Source of the DNA: Mycobacterium deserti
Lineage (GTDB): Bacteria > Actinomycetota > Actinomycetes > Mycobacteriales > Mycobacteriaceae
DNA: 64,000 nt
Reading direction: 5' to 3'
NCBI RefSeq assembly: GCF_025345615.1
Contig: NZ_JAODWD010000001.1
Coordinates: 623,304 to 687,303, forward strand
Shown: in pieces, positions 28,379-36,032 of the stretch
How the letters are laid out: every line of letters begins with the position of its first letter
Numbering within the stretch: the first letter of the stretch is position 1
Translations under genes and position numbers: made by a program
The notes under the pieces: model-generated
Database searches by the model: none
What the model was told of the DNA's origin: nothing
What the model saw: only the letters and a program-made list of their open reading frames with translations

Positions 28379-28645
28379 CTAGCTCAAATCTTCGTCGGTC
28401 AACGCCGCGAAGCCCTTCGCCTGTCCCCGGGCCAGCGCTGCTCGTACGACGCCGACGATCAAGCCCTGCACCGCGGCGGCGATGAACACCTCGCGCGCCG
28501 TGCGGCTGAGGTCCTTGGGATCCGGCTCCTCGTCGTCCGGGTTGATCCGCTGCCAGATCTCGGTGAAGATCTTGCCCGCGATGAGTCCACCGACGACGCT
28601 GCTGGCAATCGACAGAGGTTTATATACGGTCTTGGCGGCGCTCAT
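28379..28645 (-). CDS. DUF4235 membrane-associated protein
   Basis: 88 residues from the ATG at 28645. Two hydrophobic segments (about 12-30, SIASSVVGGLIAGKIFTEIW, and 53-72, VFIAAAVQGLIVGVVRAALAR) flank an acidic loop (NPDDEEPDPKDLSRTAR), as is typical of DUF4235 proteins of actinobacteria. Function is unknown. The open frame extends far upstream to 30016, but that part is antisense to the LLM gene and has no protein similarity. It is divergent from the LLM gene with a KstR-type operator between them. Confidence 0.82.
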   Translation of the reverse strand: MSAAKTVYKPLSIASSVVGGLIAGKIFTEIWQRINPDDEEPDPKDLSRTAREVFIAAAVQGLIVGVVRAALARGQAKGFAALTDEDLS

Positions 28646-28685
28646 GCCCAACAACTTTCCCGTCGGGCCGATCCTCAAACCCGCC

Positions 28686-28703
28686 ACTAGAACAGGTTCT
28701 AGT
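28686..28703. promoter_or_regulatory. Perfect KstR-type operator before the second LLM oxidoreductase
   Basis: ACTAGAACAGGTTCTAGT is a perfect 8-2-8 palindrome and contains TAGAACAGGTTCTA, which matches TNNAACNNGTTNNA at every defined base (28688-28701). The core ends 10 bases before the GTG start of the LLM gene, almost the same spacing as at 6036-6049. Confidence 0.8.
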
Positions 28704-28711
28704 ATCACGGG

Positions 28712-29578
28712 GTGCGATTCACCTACGCCGAGGCGATGACCGATCCGGCCTACTACATCCCGCTGGCCAAGGCCGCCGAGGCAGCCGGATACCACGCGAT
28801 GACCATCCCCGACAGCGTCGCCTACCCCTTCGAATCGGACTCGAAATACCCCTACACGCCCGACGGCAGTCGCGAGTTCCTCGACGGCAAGGCGTTCATC
28901 GAGGCGTTCGTCATGGCGGGCGCGCTCTGCGCGGTCACCACAACGCTGAAGTTCAACTTCTTCGTCCTCAAGTTGCCGATCCGCCCGCCCGCCCTGGTCG
29001 CCAAGCAAGCGGGGTCGCTGGCAGCCCTGTTCGGCAACCGCCTGGGCCTCGGCGTCGGAACAAGCCCTTGGCCCGAGGACTACGAGTTGATGGGTGTGCC
29101 GTTCGCGCGGCGCGGCAAGCGCATGGATGAGTGCATCGAGATCATCAGGGGCCTGACGAGCGGCGAGTACTTCGAATTCCACGGCGAGTTCTACGACATC
29201 CCCAAGACGAAGATGACGCCTGCACCCACCGAACCCATCCCCATCCTCGTCGGCGGCCACGCCGACGCAGCGTTGAAGCGCGCCGCTCGTTGCGACGGAT
29301 GGATGCACGGCGGCGGCGATCCCGAAGAGTTGGATCGACTGATAAAACGGCTCAACCAAATTCGCGCCGAAGGGGGCCACACGGGTCCGTTCGAGATTCA
29401 CGTCATCTCGGTGGACGCGTTCACCCCCGACGGAATAAAACGCCTGGAGGACAAGGGCGTCACCGACGTTGTCGTGGGATTCCGGATCCCTTACATCACC
29501 GGCCAGGACACCGAGCCGCTGGAGAACAAGATCCGCAATCTCGAGATGTTTGCAGAAAACGTGATGACGAAGGTCTGA
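28712..29578 (+). CDS. LLM-class F420-dependent oxidoreductase (Rv0940c-like)
   Basis: A 288-residue luciferase-like oxidoreductase, starting at a GTG (MRFTYAEAMTDPAYYIPLAKAAEAAGYHAMTIPDS). Family features are LVAKQAGSLAALFGNRLGLGVGTSPWPEDYELMG, RGKRMDECIEIIRGL and IPILVGGHADAALKRAARCDGWM. It should use reduced F420; substrate unknown. The KstR-type palindrome upstream predicts co-regulation with sterol degradation. It differs in sequence from the LLM protein at 6 kb, so the two are not recent duplicates. Confidence 0.9.
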   Translation: MRFTYAEAMTDPAYYIPLAKAAEAAGYHAMTIPDSVAYPFESDSKYPYTPDGSREFLDGKAFIEAFVMAGALCAVTTTLKFNFFVLKLPIRPPALVAKQAGSLAALFGNRLGLGVGTSPWPEDYELMGVPFARRGKRMDECIEIIRGLTSGEYFEFHGEFYDIPKTKMTPAPTEPIPILVGGHADAALKRAARCDGWMHGGGDPEELDRLIKRLNQIRAEGGHTGPFEIHVISVDAFTPDGIKRLEDKGVTDVVVGFRIPYITGQDTEPLENKIRNLEMFAENVMTKV

Positions 29579-29620
29579 CTCTCGCCCCGGACGGGTAACC
29601 GCTCGACATGGGAGCTGCTG

Positions 29621-30376
29621 ATGGCTGATCGGGTCAGTGAACTGTCGATCACCACGGACGCCAACTCCTCTGTCACCGTGCTCAAGGCCGATGGTGTGCT
29701 CGACAGCACGACCTACCGCAGGCTGCGCGACACGATAATCAGTGCGGCCCTGAAGGAACCGGCGGCCGTGGTCGTCGACGTCACCGATCTCGATGTGCCC
29801 GCACGGTCGGCGTGGACGGTGTTCACCAGCGCGCACTGGCGGGTTCGCGTCTGGCCCCGGACGCCCCTTGCGCTTGTGTGTACGCGCGCGGCGGGACGGG
29901 ACGTCGTGCGACGTCACGGCGTCACGCGCTACGTTCCGGTGCACGCGACGCTCGACCAGGCCGTCCAGGCGGCCGAACACGGTGCGCCGCAGTTCGCGCA
30001 GCGGGCGGGCGGACACCTGCGTGCCGACAACAGCAGCGTGTGGCGCGCACGGCGCATGGTCGCGGGTTGGCTCGATATGTGGTCGCTACCCGATCTCGTT
30101 CCCGCCACCAAGGTGGTCGCAACGGTGCTCGTCGAAAACGTTCTGCATCACACCGGCAGTGCGCCGAGCCTGCGCTTGGAGACCGACGGTGAGACGGTGA
30201 CCGTCGCTGTCGAAGACGAGAGCCCCAAGCTCGCGGAACTCATCGAGAGACCAAGCGGTGGGCAGGGGCCGTCGGGGCTGAGCATTGTCGCCGCGTTGTC
30301 GAGGGCATGGGGCAACGCCACCACCGGCCCCGGGAAAACGGTGTGGGCGGTCATCGGCGCCGAGAGCCGGATGTAA
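29621..30376 (+). CDS. STAS-like/GHKL ATPase fusion (RsbV-RsbW-like, Rv0941c-like)
   Basis: 251 residues with two domains. The N-terminal 110 resemble a STAS (anti-anti-sigma) domain: SVTVLKADGVLDSTTYRRLRDTIISAALKEPAAVVVDVTDLDVP. The C-terminal part resembles an RsbW-type GHKL ATPase: LVPATKVVATVLVENVLHHTGSAPSLRLE has the N-box Asn, then VAVEDESPK and GPSGLSIVAALSRAWG (G boxes). It may combine an anti-sigma kinase with its own antagonist-like domain, acting in sigma-factor partner switching. No sigma gene is adjacent. Position matches Rv0941c. Confidence 0.75.
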   Translation: MADRVSELSITTDANSSVTVLKADGVLDSTTYRRLRDTIISAALKEPAAVVVDVTDLDVPARSAWTVFTSAHWRVRVWPRTPLALVCTRAAGRDVVRRHGVTRYVPVHATLDQAVQAAEHGAPQFAQRAGGHLRADNSSVWRARRMVAGWLDMWSLPDLVPATKVVATVLVENVLHHTGSAPSLRLETDGETVTVAVEDESPKLAELIERPSGGQGPSGLSIVAALSRAWGNATTGPGKTVWAVIGAESRM

Positions 30377-30398
30377 GGCCCGGTCGAGCCGCCGCGCC

Positions 30399-31403
30399 TC
30401 ACCCTCGCAGCGTCGTGTGGGGGCTCTGTCCATACGTATGGCGATAGAGCACCGCAAAACGACCGGTGTGCGCAAAGCCCCAACGCGCCGCGATCTCGGT
30501 GACCGTGTCATTCGAGCGATCGGCCGCCGAAAGCTCGAGGTGGGCGTAATGCAGACGCATCCGGCGCAGATGCTGCAGCGGTGTGGTCGCCAGGTGCCGC
30601 CGGAACATGTACTGCACCGCGCGCGGCGTCACGTGGATCGCCGCGGCGATGTCGGCCAGCGAGATGTCGTTCGTGGCGTTGGCGTCCATGAACTCCACGG
30701 CGCGGCGCAACAACACCGGCTTGGCATCGCTGCGATCGTGGGCCTTCGCACCCTCCGCCGTCGCATTGTTGGGGAAGGTGGACAACATGACCGCCGCCAG
30801 AAGTCGGCTGGCATGGCCGACGACGAGCGGCGTGACCACCGCATCGGGGGCCATGACGGTCTTCGACACGTACGCAACGGTGTTCTTCCACAGCAGGGCC
30901 GCGTCCAGGTCCACGGGTGTGAAACTCGTGAACCGCACGGGTAGCGGCGCCTGGTCGCGCGGCACATTCCGCGCCACCCCGGCCACGACCGCCGGGTCCA
31001 ACAGCACGGTCATCGCCCGCACATCGTGCGTGAACGTACGGTAGGGCAAATCCGGCTGCGACAGCATCGCGATCTCATCGGTGGAGGTCTCGCTGTTCAA
31101 GCCGGCGCATTCGCTGGTGATCACGCCGCTCGACACCCAGACCGCCATGACCTTGTTGATCGGATCCGGGGCCGCCTTCACTTCTCCGGCCAGGTAGACC
31201 TGTTCAATCGCCAGCGGACCGACAGCGGTTCGGGCGTGGCGCAGAACAAGGCCGGACGATCGGTCCTCTGACGCGCGCTCGAGCCGAAGGCTGGTGCCGT
31301 ATACGTCGTTGAGGAACTTCTCCGCGTCGGCGAAATCTGCGAACTCGACCCGGGTCCGCGATGGCTGCAAATGGTGGGCAAGATTTGTGTCGATGATTAT
31401 CAC
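30399..31403 (-). CDS. AraC-family transcriptional regulator
   Basis: About 334 residues from the GTG at 31403; a TTG at 31454 would add 17 residues. The N-terminal 220 residues are an AraC-type ligand-binding region (HLQPSRTRVEFADFADAEKFLNDVYG). The C-terminal 100 contain two HTH units: DISLADIAAAIHVTPRAVQYMFRRHLATTPLQHLRRMRLHYAHLEL and SNDTVTEIAARWGFAHTGRFAVLYRHTYGQSPHTTL. The palindrome at the 5' end suggests autoregulation. No obvious target operon; neighbours are the STAS-ATPase and a small secreted protein. Confidence 0.85.
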   Translation of the reverse strand: MIIIDTNLAHHLQPSRTRVEFADFADAEKFLNDVYGTSLRLERASEDRSSGLVLRHARTAVGPLAIEQVYLAGEVKAAPDPINKVMAVWVSSGVITSECAGLNSETSTDEIAMLSQPDLPYRTFTHDVRAMTVLLDPAVVAGVARNVPRDQAPLPVRFTSFTPVDLDAALLWKNTVAYVSKTVMAPDAVVTPLVVGHASRLLAAVMLSTFPNNATAEGAKAHDRSDAKPVLLRRAVEFMDANATNDISLADIAAAIHVTPRAVQYMFRRHLATTPLQHLRRMRLHYAHLELSAADRSNDTVTEIAARWGFAHTGRFAVLYRHTYGQSPHTTLRG

Positions 31404-31415
31404 CCCTGGGTGATA
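31398..31415. promoter_or_regulatory. Palindrome at the start of the AraC-family gene
   Basis: TATCACCCCTGGGTGATA is a perfect 8-2-8 inverted repeat. It covers the GTG candidate start (31403), so it could be an autoregulatory operator; if the upstream TTG is used it lies inside the coding sequence. Confidence 0.45.
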
Positions 31416-31644
31416 TCGATACGACGGGGCTGAGGCTGAACCCCCGTGACGCAAGCCTACGCCGTTTCTCGTCGTGGGCGGGCGAGCAGGACGAGACGTC
31501 TCAGTTCTGTAAGACCTCAGCCCGCTCTGTCTGCTTCTTCATATCGTTTACAAAGGTTTGCGTTCCCTATGAAGATCCGGCCAAGTCGCGCATTGTCCTT
31601 AAGTTGAAATGCGAAGGCATCACACCAAATAGGAGGACAAGAAA

Positions 31645-31941
31645 ATGAATATTCATGTCGCACTTGGCTTTACCGTAAGCACCTTGGCTGCGTCTACCGT
31701 CGCCCTGGCCGGAATCGCCTCGGCCGCACCCACTGGACCATCTCAGGTCGAGGAAACCGTGCGCACGCTCGAGGCAAGCGGCTACCACGTGATCGTCAAC
31801 CGGACCGGCGCGGCCCCGCTGTCCGCCTGCACGGTCAGCGCCGTCCGTCCCGGGGTCACGCACCAGACCACCGACGTCCGCGGCAGCGACATCGAGCCGA
31901 TGATCATCTCCGATACGGTCTATGTCGACGTGGCGTGCTGA
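31645..31941 (+). CDS. Small secreted protein of unknown function
   Basis: 98 residues with a signal peptide (LGFTVSTLAASTVALAGIASAAP, cleavage expected near SAA-PT). The mature part of about 70 residues has two cysteines (PLSACTVSAVRPG and the C-terminal VDVAC) that may pair. An AGGAGGACA ribosome binding site precedes the ATG. The same type (VEETVRTLEASGYHVIVNRTG...CTVSAVRPG) occurs in several copies in mycobacteria with no known function. Its 3' end overlaps the convergent sensor kinase gene by 22 bases. Confidence 0.75.
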   Translation: MNIHVALGFTVSTLAASTVALAGIASAAPTGPSQVEETVRTLEASGYHVIVNRTGAAPLSACTVSAVRPGVTHQTTDVRGSDIEPMIISDTVYVDVAC

Positions 31942-33434
31942 GCGAGCTGCGGCACCATAGGCAGGCGCACGGTGAACACTGTTCTGCTGGAGTTGGATTC
32001 GGCAGTGATGGTGCCATCGTGCGCCTCCACGATGGAGGCAGCGATCGATAGCCCCAGCCCGAAACTACCCGCTTCCCGCGACCGTGATTTGTCGGCGCGG
32101 ACAAACCGCTCGAACAAGTGGGGCAGCAATCCCGAGTCGATACCCGGCCCATTGTCGGCCACCGTCACTTCGACGTATGCGTCGTCGGCCCGTCCGGCGG
32201 CTCCAACGGTCAAGGCTGTCGTCACCGTGGTGCCCTCGGGTGTGTGCACGCGCGCGTTGGACAACAGGTTGGCGAGCGTCTGATGCAGCCGTGCGCGGTC
32301 GCCGCGGACCCACACCGCGCGGTCGGGCACCTCGATCAGCCACCTGTGCGTCGGGGCCGACACCGCCGCGTCGTTGACGGCGTCGACGAGGAGGTCGTTG
32401 AGGTCGACGTCGACCGCATCCAGATCGTGCCCCTCGTCGAGCCGGGCCAGCAGCAGCAGGTCGGCCACCAAGGAATTCATCCGGCTGGTCTCGGCTTCGA
32501 TGCGCGCCAGCGAGTACTCAGTGGTCTCGGGCAGGACGGCACTGTCCTGGCGGGTCAACTCGGCATAGCCGTGAATGGCCGCCAACGGGGTGCGGAGTTC
32601 GTGGCTGGCATCGGTGATGAACTGCCGCATCCGGCGGTCCGACGCGGCGACGTCGGCCAGTGCCCGCTCGACGTGATCCAGCAGGCGGTTCAACGTGTCG
32701 CCGACCAGTCCGACCTCGGTGCGCGGATCGGTGTCACGGGTGGGCACCCGCGGGGTGATCGCATGGTTGTCGCGATCGAGCGGGAGGCTCGCCACCTCGG
32801 CGGCGGTCGCGGCCACGCGGCGCAGCGGGCGCAGCGCGAACCGGACGATCGCCACGGTGCTCATCGCCGTGATCACCAACGCCAGCACGGTCATTCCGGC
32901 GACGAGGGCGGTTTCGCGGATCATCGCCTCCCACGCGGGCGTGCGGGACACGCCGGTCACGAGGAGCTCGTCGCCGTCGCCGGGCCGGCCGACCATCCGG
33001 TACCAGCCGAGGCCGGGAAGTTCGACCGTGCGCGGTTCCACGCCGCTCCACGACATGTCGGCGATCGCGCCGACGGCGGCCTCGGGCGCTGGCCGCGCCT
33101 CTCCGCCGATGAAATGTGCCGAATCAACGACCTTGCCGTTCTGGACCAACGCGATGACGCTGTCGGGCGCCTGCCCGATGAGGTATCGCAGGGGTTTCAT
33201 GGCGCCCGGAGGCGGCAGCTGACCCGTCGGAAGTGGTGTGGTCCGGTACTTGGTCACCGACTGGCTGAACCCGTCCGCGGATCCCGACAGCTGGGCGTCG
33301 ATGATGCCCAGCACCGACGACCGCAGCGACAGCACGGACACCGTTCCGAAGGTGACCAGAGCGACCATCACCACCGCCGAAACGCCGACGACGAGTTGCC
33401 GGAGCAAGGTCCAGCTCTGCCAGGTGCGTCTCAT
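31920..33434 (-). CDS. Two-component sensor histidine kinase
   Basis: 504 residues from the ATG at 33434 (MRRTWQSWTLLRQLVVGV). Two membrane segments (about 13-35 and 172-195) enclose an extracellular sensor of about 135 residues; a HAMP domain follows, then the phosphoacceptor H-box ASDRRMRQFITDASHELRTPLAAIHGYAELTR, N-box TLANLLSNARVHTPEG, and G-boxes VTVADNGPGI and GLGLSIAASIVEAHDG. Its start overlaps the response regulator stop by ATGA. The pair resembles mycobacterial TrcRS by sequence of the regulator; the signal is unknown. Confidence 0.92.
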   Translation of the reverse strand: MRRTWQSWTLLRQLVVGVSAVVMVALVTFGTVSVLSLRSSVLGIIDAQLSGSADGFSQSVTKYRTTPLPTGQLPPPGAMKPLRYLIGQAPDSVIALVQNGKVVDSAHFIGGEARPAPEAAVGAIADMSWSGVEPRTVELPGLGWYRMVGRPGDGDELLVTGVSRTPAWEAMIRETALVAGMTVLALVITAMSTVAIVRFALRPLRRVAATAAEVASLPLDRDNHAITPRVPTRDTDPRTEVGLVGDTLNRLLDHVERALADVAASDRRMRQFITDASHELRTPLAAIHGYAELTRQDSAVLPETTEYSLARIEAETSRMNSLVADLLLLARLDEGHDLDAVDVDLNDLLVDAVNDAAVSAPTHRWLIEVPDRAVWVRGDRARLHQTLANLLSNARVHTPEGTTVTTALTVGAAGRADDAYVEVTVADNGPGIDSGLLPHLFERFVRADKSRSREAGSFGLGLSIAASIVEAHDGTITAESNSSRTVFTVRLPMVPQLAQHATST

Positions 33435-34198
33435 TCGGACGGCCGCAGCATGTATCCGACCCCGCGCACGGTGTGGATCATGGGTTCTGACCCCGCGTCG
33501 ACCTTCTTTCGGAGGTACGAGACGTAGAGGTCCACGATGCTGGAGCGTCCGCCGAAGTCGTAGTTCCATACGCGGCGCAGAATCTCCTTGCGGCTCAACG
33601 CCCGTCGCGGGTTGCGCATGAGGAAGCGCAACAGCTCGAATTCGGTCGAGGTCAGTGCGATCGGCACACCACCGCGGGTCACCTCGCGGCTGGCGGCGTC
33701 GAGCGCGAGGTCGCCGACCGTCAGCGACTCGTCGTCAGCCGGTGTCAGATACGCCGAGCGGCGCAACAACCCGCGCAACCGCGCGACGAGCTCCTCGAGC
33801 GAGAACGGTTTGGTCATGTAGTCGTCACCGCCGGCGGTCAGCCCCGCGACGCGGTCCCCTACCGAATCGCGTGCGGTGAGAAACAAGGTGGGCGTGTACG
33901 TCTCGGAGTCGCGGATCTGGGCCAGCACCCCGAGCCCGTCCATGTCCGGCAGCATGATGTCGAGAACGAGAACGTCCGGCGTGTTGGCCCGATACTTGCC
34001 CACGGCCTCGGCGGCGTCGTGGGCTACATCGATCTCCCAGCCTTCGTACTGAAGCGCCATCCGCACCAGATTGGTCAACGCGCGCTCGTCGTCGACGAGA
34101 AGCACGCGGATCGGGGACCCGTCGGCGCGGTACATCCTGGGCAGCTGACCCAGAATCGCGCGGCGCGGTCCCGGCTCGCTGACCGGGGCAGACGTCAC
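33431..34198 (-). CDS. OmpR-family response regulator (TrcR-like)
   Basis: 255 residues. The receiver domain has the acidic pair (LLVDDERALTN), the phosphoacceptor Asp in DVLVLDIMLPDMDG, T in FLTARDS and K in YMTKPFSLEELVARLRGLLRR. The C-terminal winged helix has STEFELLRFLMRNPRRALSRKEILRRVWNYDFGGRSSIVDLYVSYLRKKVD. The extended N-terminus with LPRMYRADGSPIRVLLVDDE resembles M. tuberculosis TrcR, but the assignment rests on memory of that sequence. First gene of the two-component operon. Confidence 0.9.
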   Translation of the reverse strand: MTSAPVSEPGPRRAILGQLPRMYRADGSPIRVLLVDDERALTNLVRMALQYEGWEIDVAHDAAEAVGKYRANTPDVLVLDIMLPDMDGLGVLAQIRDSETYTPTLFLTARDSVGDRVAGLTAGGDDYMTKPFSLEELVARLRGLLRRSAYLTPADDESLTVGDLALDAASREVTRGGVPIALTSTEFELLRFLMRNPRRALSRKEILRRVWNYDFGGRSSIVDLYVSYLRKKVDAGSEPMIHTVRGVGYMLRPSE

Positions 34199-34398
34199 GT
34201 GATCATTGTCGCGGCCGGAAAGCGAACCGTCACCACGCTCATAGAACTTTCACATGTGGCCTGCCGGGCGAACCCTTACCCAGCGGATAGGAAATCCTTC
34301 CCGCGAGCGCCCGAATTCTGACTTTCCGGCGATTACGCGGCAACAACGTGGCCGCGACCATGGATCTCGTCAACGGATGACCGAGAAAAGGAAACACC

Positions 34399-35352
34399 AT
34401 GTTTGCTGAGGAAACAGTGCGGTTGCGCCCTGGCGACCTGCCGGTACGGCCGCGGCCGAACAGTCTCGTCGGCAACGAGCCGAAAACAGTGCGGCTGCGC
34501 CCGAGCGAGGTGCCGCTCAAGACGCTGCCGAAGGCCATCAGCGGTTTCGAGGGCAAGACCGTGCGCCTGCGCCCTGTCGATCTGCCCGTCATCGGCAACG
34601 TCGCCAAGACGGTGCGGCAGCGCTACGCCGACCTGGGGACCGTTCGGAGCGCCCCCACCACGTGGGACTTCGCGCGTCTGGCCCTGGTGCTGGTGTTGGC
34701 GTCGATGCCGATCCTGGCGATCTCGGTCGAGGTGTTCGGTCTGGCTTCCCAGAGCACGATCACCATGGTGACCATTTCGCTGGCCGCCGTACTGGGCGCG
34801 CTGGTCGCGTTCGCGCCGCACCGCATCGACGTGGTCGTCGGACGCGGCCTGATCGCAGGCATGGTCGCCTGCATCGTCTACGACGGTGCCCGGCTGTTCG
34901 CCGTGCACGTGCTGGGACTGATGGGCGACTTCATCCCAGTGATGGGGTCGTTCGTCACCGGCGAGCCGGACACCGCGGGCAGTGCGGCGGTCGGCTACGT
35001 GTACCGGTACATCGGCGATGCCGGCGGGCTGGGCGTCGCGTTCTTCGTCGTCGCCTTCGCCGTGGGCATCGACCGGTGGTCCAACGTGCAAGCGGTGCTG
35101 GCCGCCGTGGGTTTCGCCTTGTTCCCCTGGGCCGGGCTGATCGCGACGGTCGCGCTGGCACCGCGCGGCGAGGCCATGATGTTCTCGCTGAATCCGGCCA
35201 CCTTCACGATCACGCTGGTCGGGCATCTGATCTTCGGCCTGGTCCTGGGACTCGCCTTCCTGAAGGCACCGCGGGGGCGCGAGCACAGCGAATGGCCGTG
35301 GACGCCGATCCTGGAGACCCGGTGGGTCAAGAAGGTGCGCAGTCAGCCGTGA
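34399..35352 (+). CDS. Six-TM protein with repeated TVRLRP motifs
   Basis: 317 residues, family not recognised. The first 85 residues are cytoplasm-like and contain four copies of a motif: ETVRLRPGDLP (Thr6), KTVRLRPSEVP (Thr30), KTVRLRPVDLP (Thr54) and KTVRQRYADLG (Thr71), about 24 residues apart for the first three. Six membrane segments follow (about 92-115, 120-140, 150-175, 205-222, 230-253, 268-288). The next gene encodes an FHA protein, which should bind phospho-Thr, and the next a Thr kinase. The repeats could therefore be phosphorylation and docking sites. AAAGGAAAC precedes the ATG. Confidence 0.75.
   Translation: MFAEETVRLRPGDLPVRPRPNSLVGNEPKTVRLRPSEVPLKTLPKAISGFEGKTVRLRPVDLPVIGNVAKTVRQRYADLGTVRSAPTTWDFARLALVLVLASMPILAISVEVFGLASQSTITMVTISLAAVLGALVAFAPHRIDVVVGRGLIAGMVACIVYDGARLFAVHVLGLMGDFIPVMGSFVTGEPDTAGSAAVGYVYRYIGDAGGLGVAFFVVAFAVGIDRWSNVQAVLAAVGFALFPWAGLIATVALAPRGEAMMFSLNPATFTITLVGHLIFGLVLGLAFLKAPRGREHSEWPWTPILETRWVKKVRSQP
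34411..34629 (+). repeat. Region encoding four TVRLRP-type repeats
   Basis: Within the N-terminus of the six-TM protein gene, the core (K/E)-T-V-R-x-R-x-x-(D/E)-(L/V) recurs four times with Thr codons near 34414, 34486, 34558 and 34609. The first three units also share a proline after the core. The DNA of the units differs at third positions, so the repetition is kept at protein level. Confidence 0.7.
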
Positions 35353-35376
35353 CGGTCGTGCGCGTGTTCGAGACCA

Positions 35377-35419
35377 TGGACCTCCTGTCTGGGTCAAAAT
35401 TGCCCGGACAGGAGGTCCA
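35377..35419 (+). promoter_or_regulatory. Long hairpin that sequesters the FHA gene ribosome binding site
   Basis: TGGACCTCCTGTC (35377-35389) is the exact inverse complement of GACAGGAGGTCCA (35407-35419). A G-U pair and GGG/CCC pairing (35391-35393 with 35403-35405) extend the stem to about 17 base pairs around a nine-base loop. The Shine-Dalgarno GGAGGT (35411-35416) is buried in the 3' arm, and the ATG at 35421 is one base past the stem. Read as RNA this would block translation; read as DNA it could be an operator. Confidence 0.8.
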
Positions 35420-35420
35420 C

Positions 35421-36032
35421 ATGTCTTCCCATCTGGAAGTCTTCAAGCCGTCGGGCCGGGAGCTGATCCCGCTGAGCGGCCAGCGAGTGACGCTCGGCAA
35501 GGCCTCGACCAATGCGGTGTCACTCGAGCACGACCCAACCGTCTCCCGCTTGCACGCCATTCTGGAGAACCACGGATCCGCCTGGTCGATCCGCGATGTC
35601 GGCAGCCGCAACGGCACCTTCATCAACGGGGAGAAGATCGAGGCGGAGCGAGTCCTGCGGTCCGGTGACGAGCTGCGACTGGGCAAGGCGCGGCTGGTCT
35701 TCCTGGAGGCCAGACAGGCCGACGAACCGCTCGAGGAGGCGACGATCGTCCCCGACGCGGCCCAGCTCCCGCCACGCCTGACCCGACGCGAATTCGATGT
35801 GCTCATGGTGTTGTGCAGACCACTGGTCTCCGATGACCCGTTCCCCGAACCGGTTTCGGTCCGCGCCATGGCCGGCGAACTGTTCGTCACCGAAGCCGCG
35901 GTCAAGCAGCATCTGCAGAACCTCTACGACAAGTTCGCGATCCCCACCGAGGGTGACCGCCGCGTCCGACTGGCCAACGAGGCACTTCGGCGTGGGGCCG
36001 TGACGATCGCCCAGTTGCGCGAGGCTAAGTGA
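35421..36032 (+). CDS. FHA-domain protein with C-terminal HTH-like region
   Basis: 203 residues from the ATG at 35421, which has a perfect GGAGGT ribosome binding site. The FHA domain (about 15-95) has VTLGKAST, the phospho-Thr-contact motif DPTVSRLHAILENHGS and DVGSRNGTFINGEKIE; the usual GR is GK. The C-terminal region (about 118-195) resembles a GerE-like helix-turn-helix (LTRREFDVLMVLCRP...FVTEAAVKQHLQNLYDKF), so this may be a transcription factor controlled by phosphopeptides. It lies 68 bases after the TVRLRP-repeat gene on the same strand, and its 3' end overlaps the convergent kinase gene by eight bases. Confidence 0.85.
   Translation: MSSHLEVFKPSGRELIPLSGQRVTLGKASTNAVSLEHDPTVSRLHAILENHGSAWSIRDVGSRNGTFINGEKIEAERVLRSGDELRLGKARLVFLEARQADEPLEEATIVPDAAQLPPRLTRREFDVLMVLCRPLVSDDPFPEPVSVRAMAGELFVTEAAVKQHLQNLYDKFAIPTEGDRRVRLANEALRRGAVTIAQLREAK

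Noticed and set aside
28646-30016. Upstream extension of the DUF4235 frame
   Set aside because: Antisense to the LLM and STAS-ATPase genes and lacking similarity; only the last 88 codons are the real gene.
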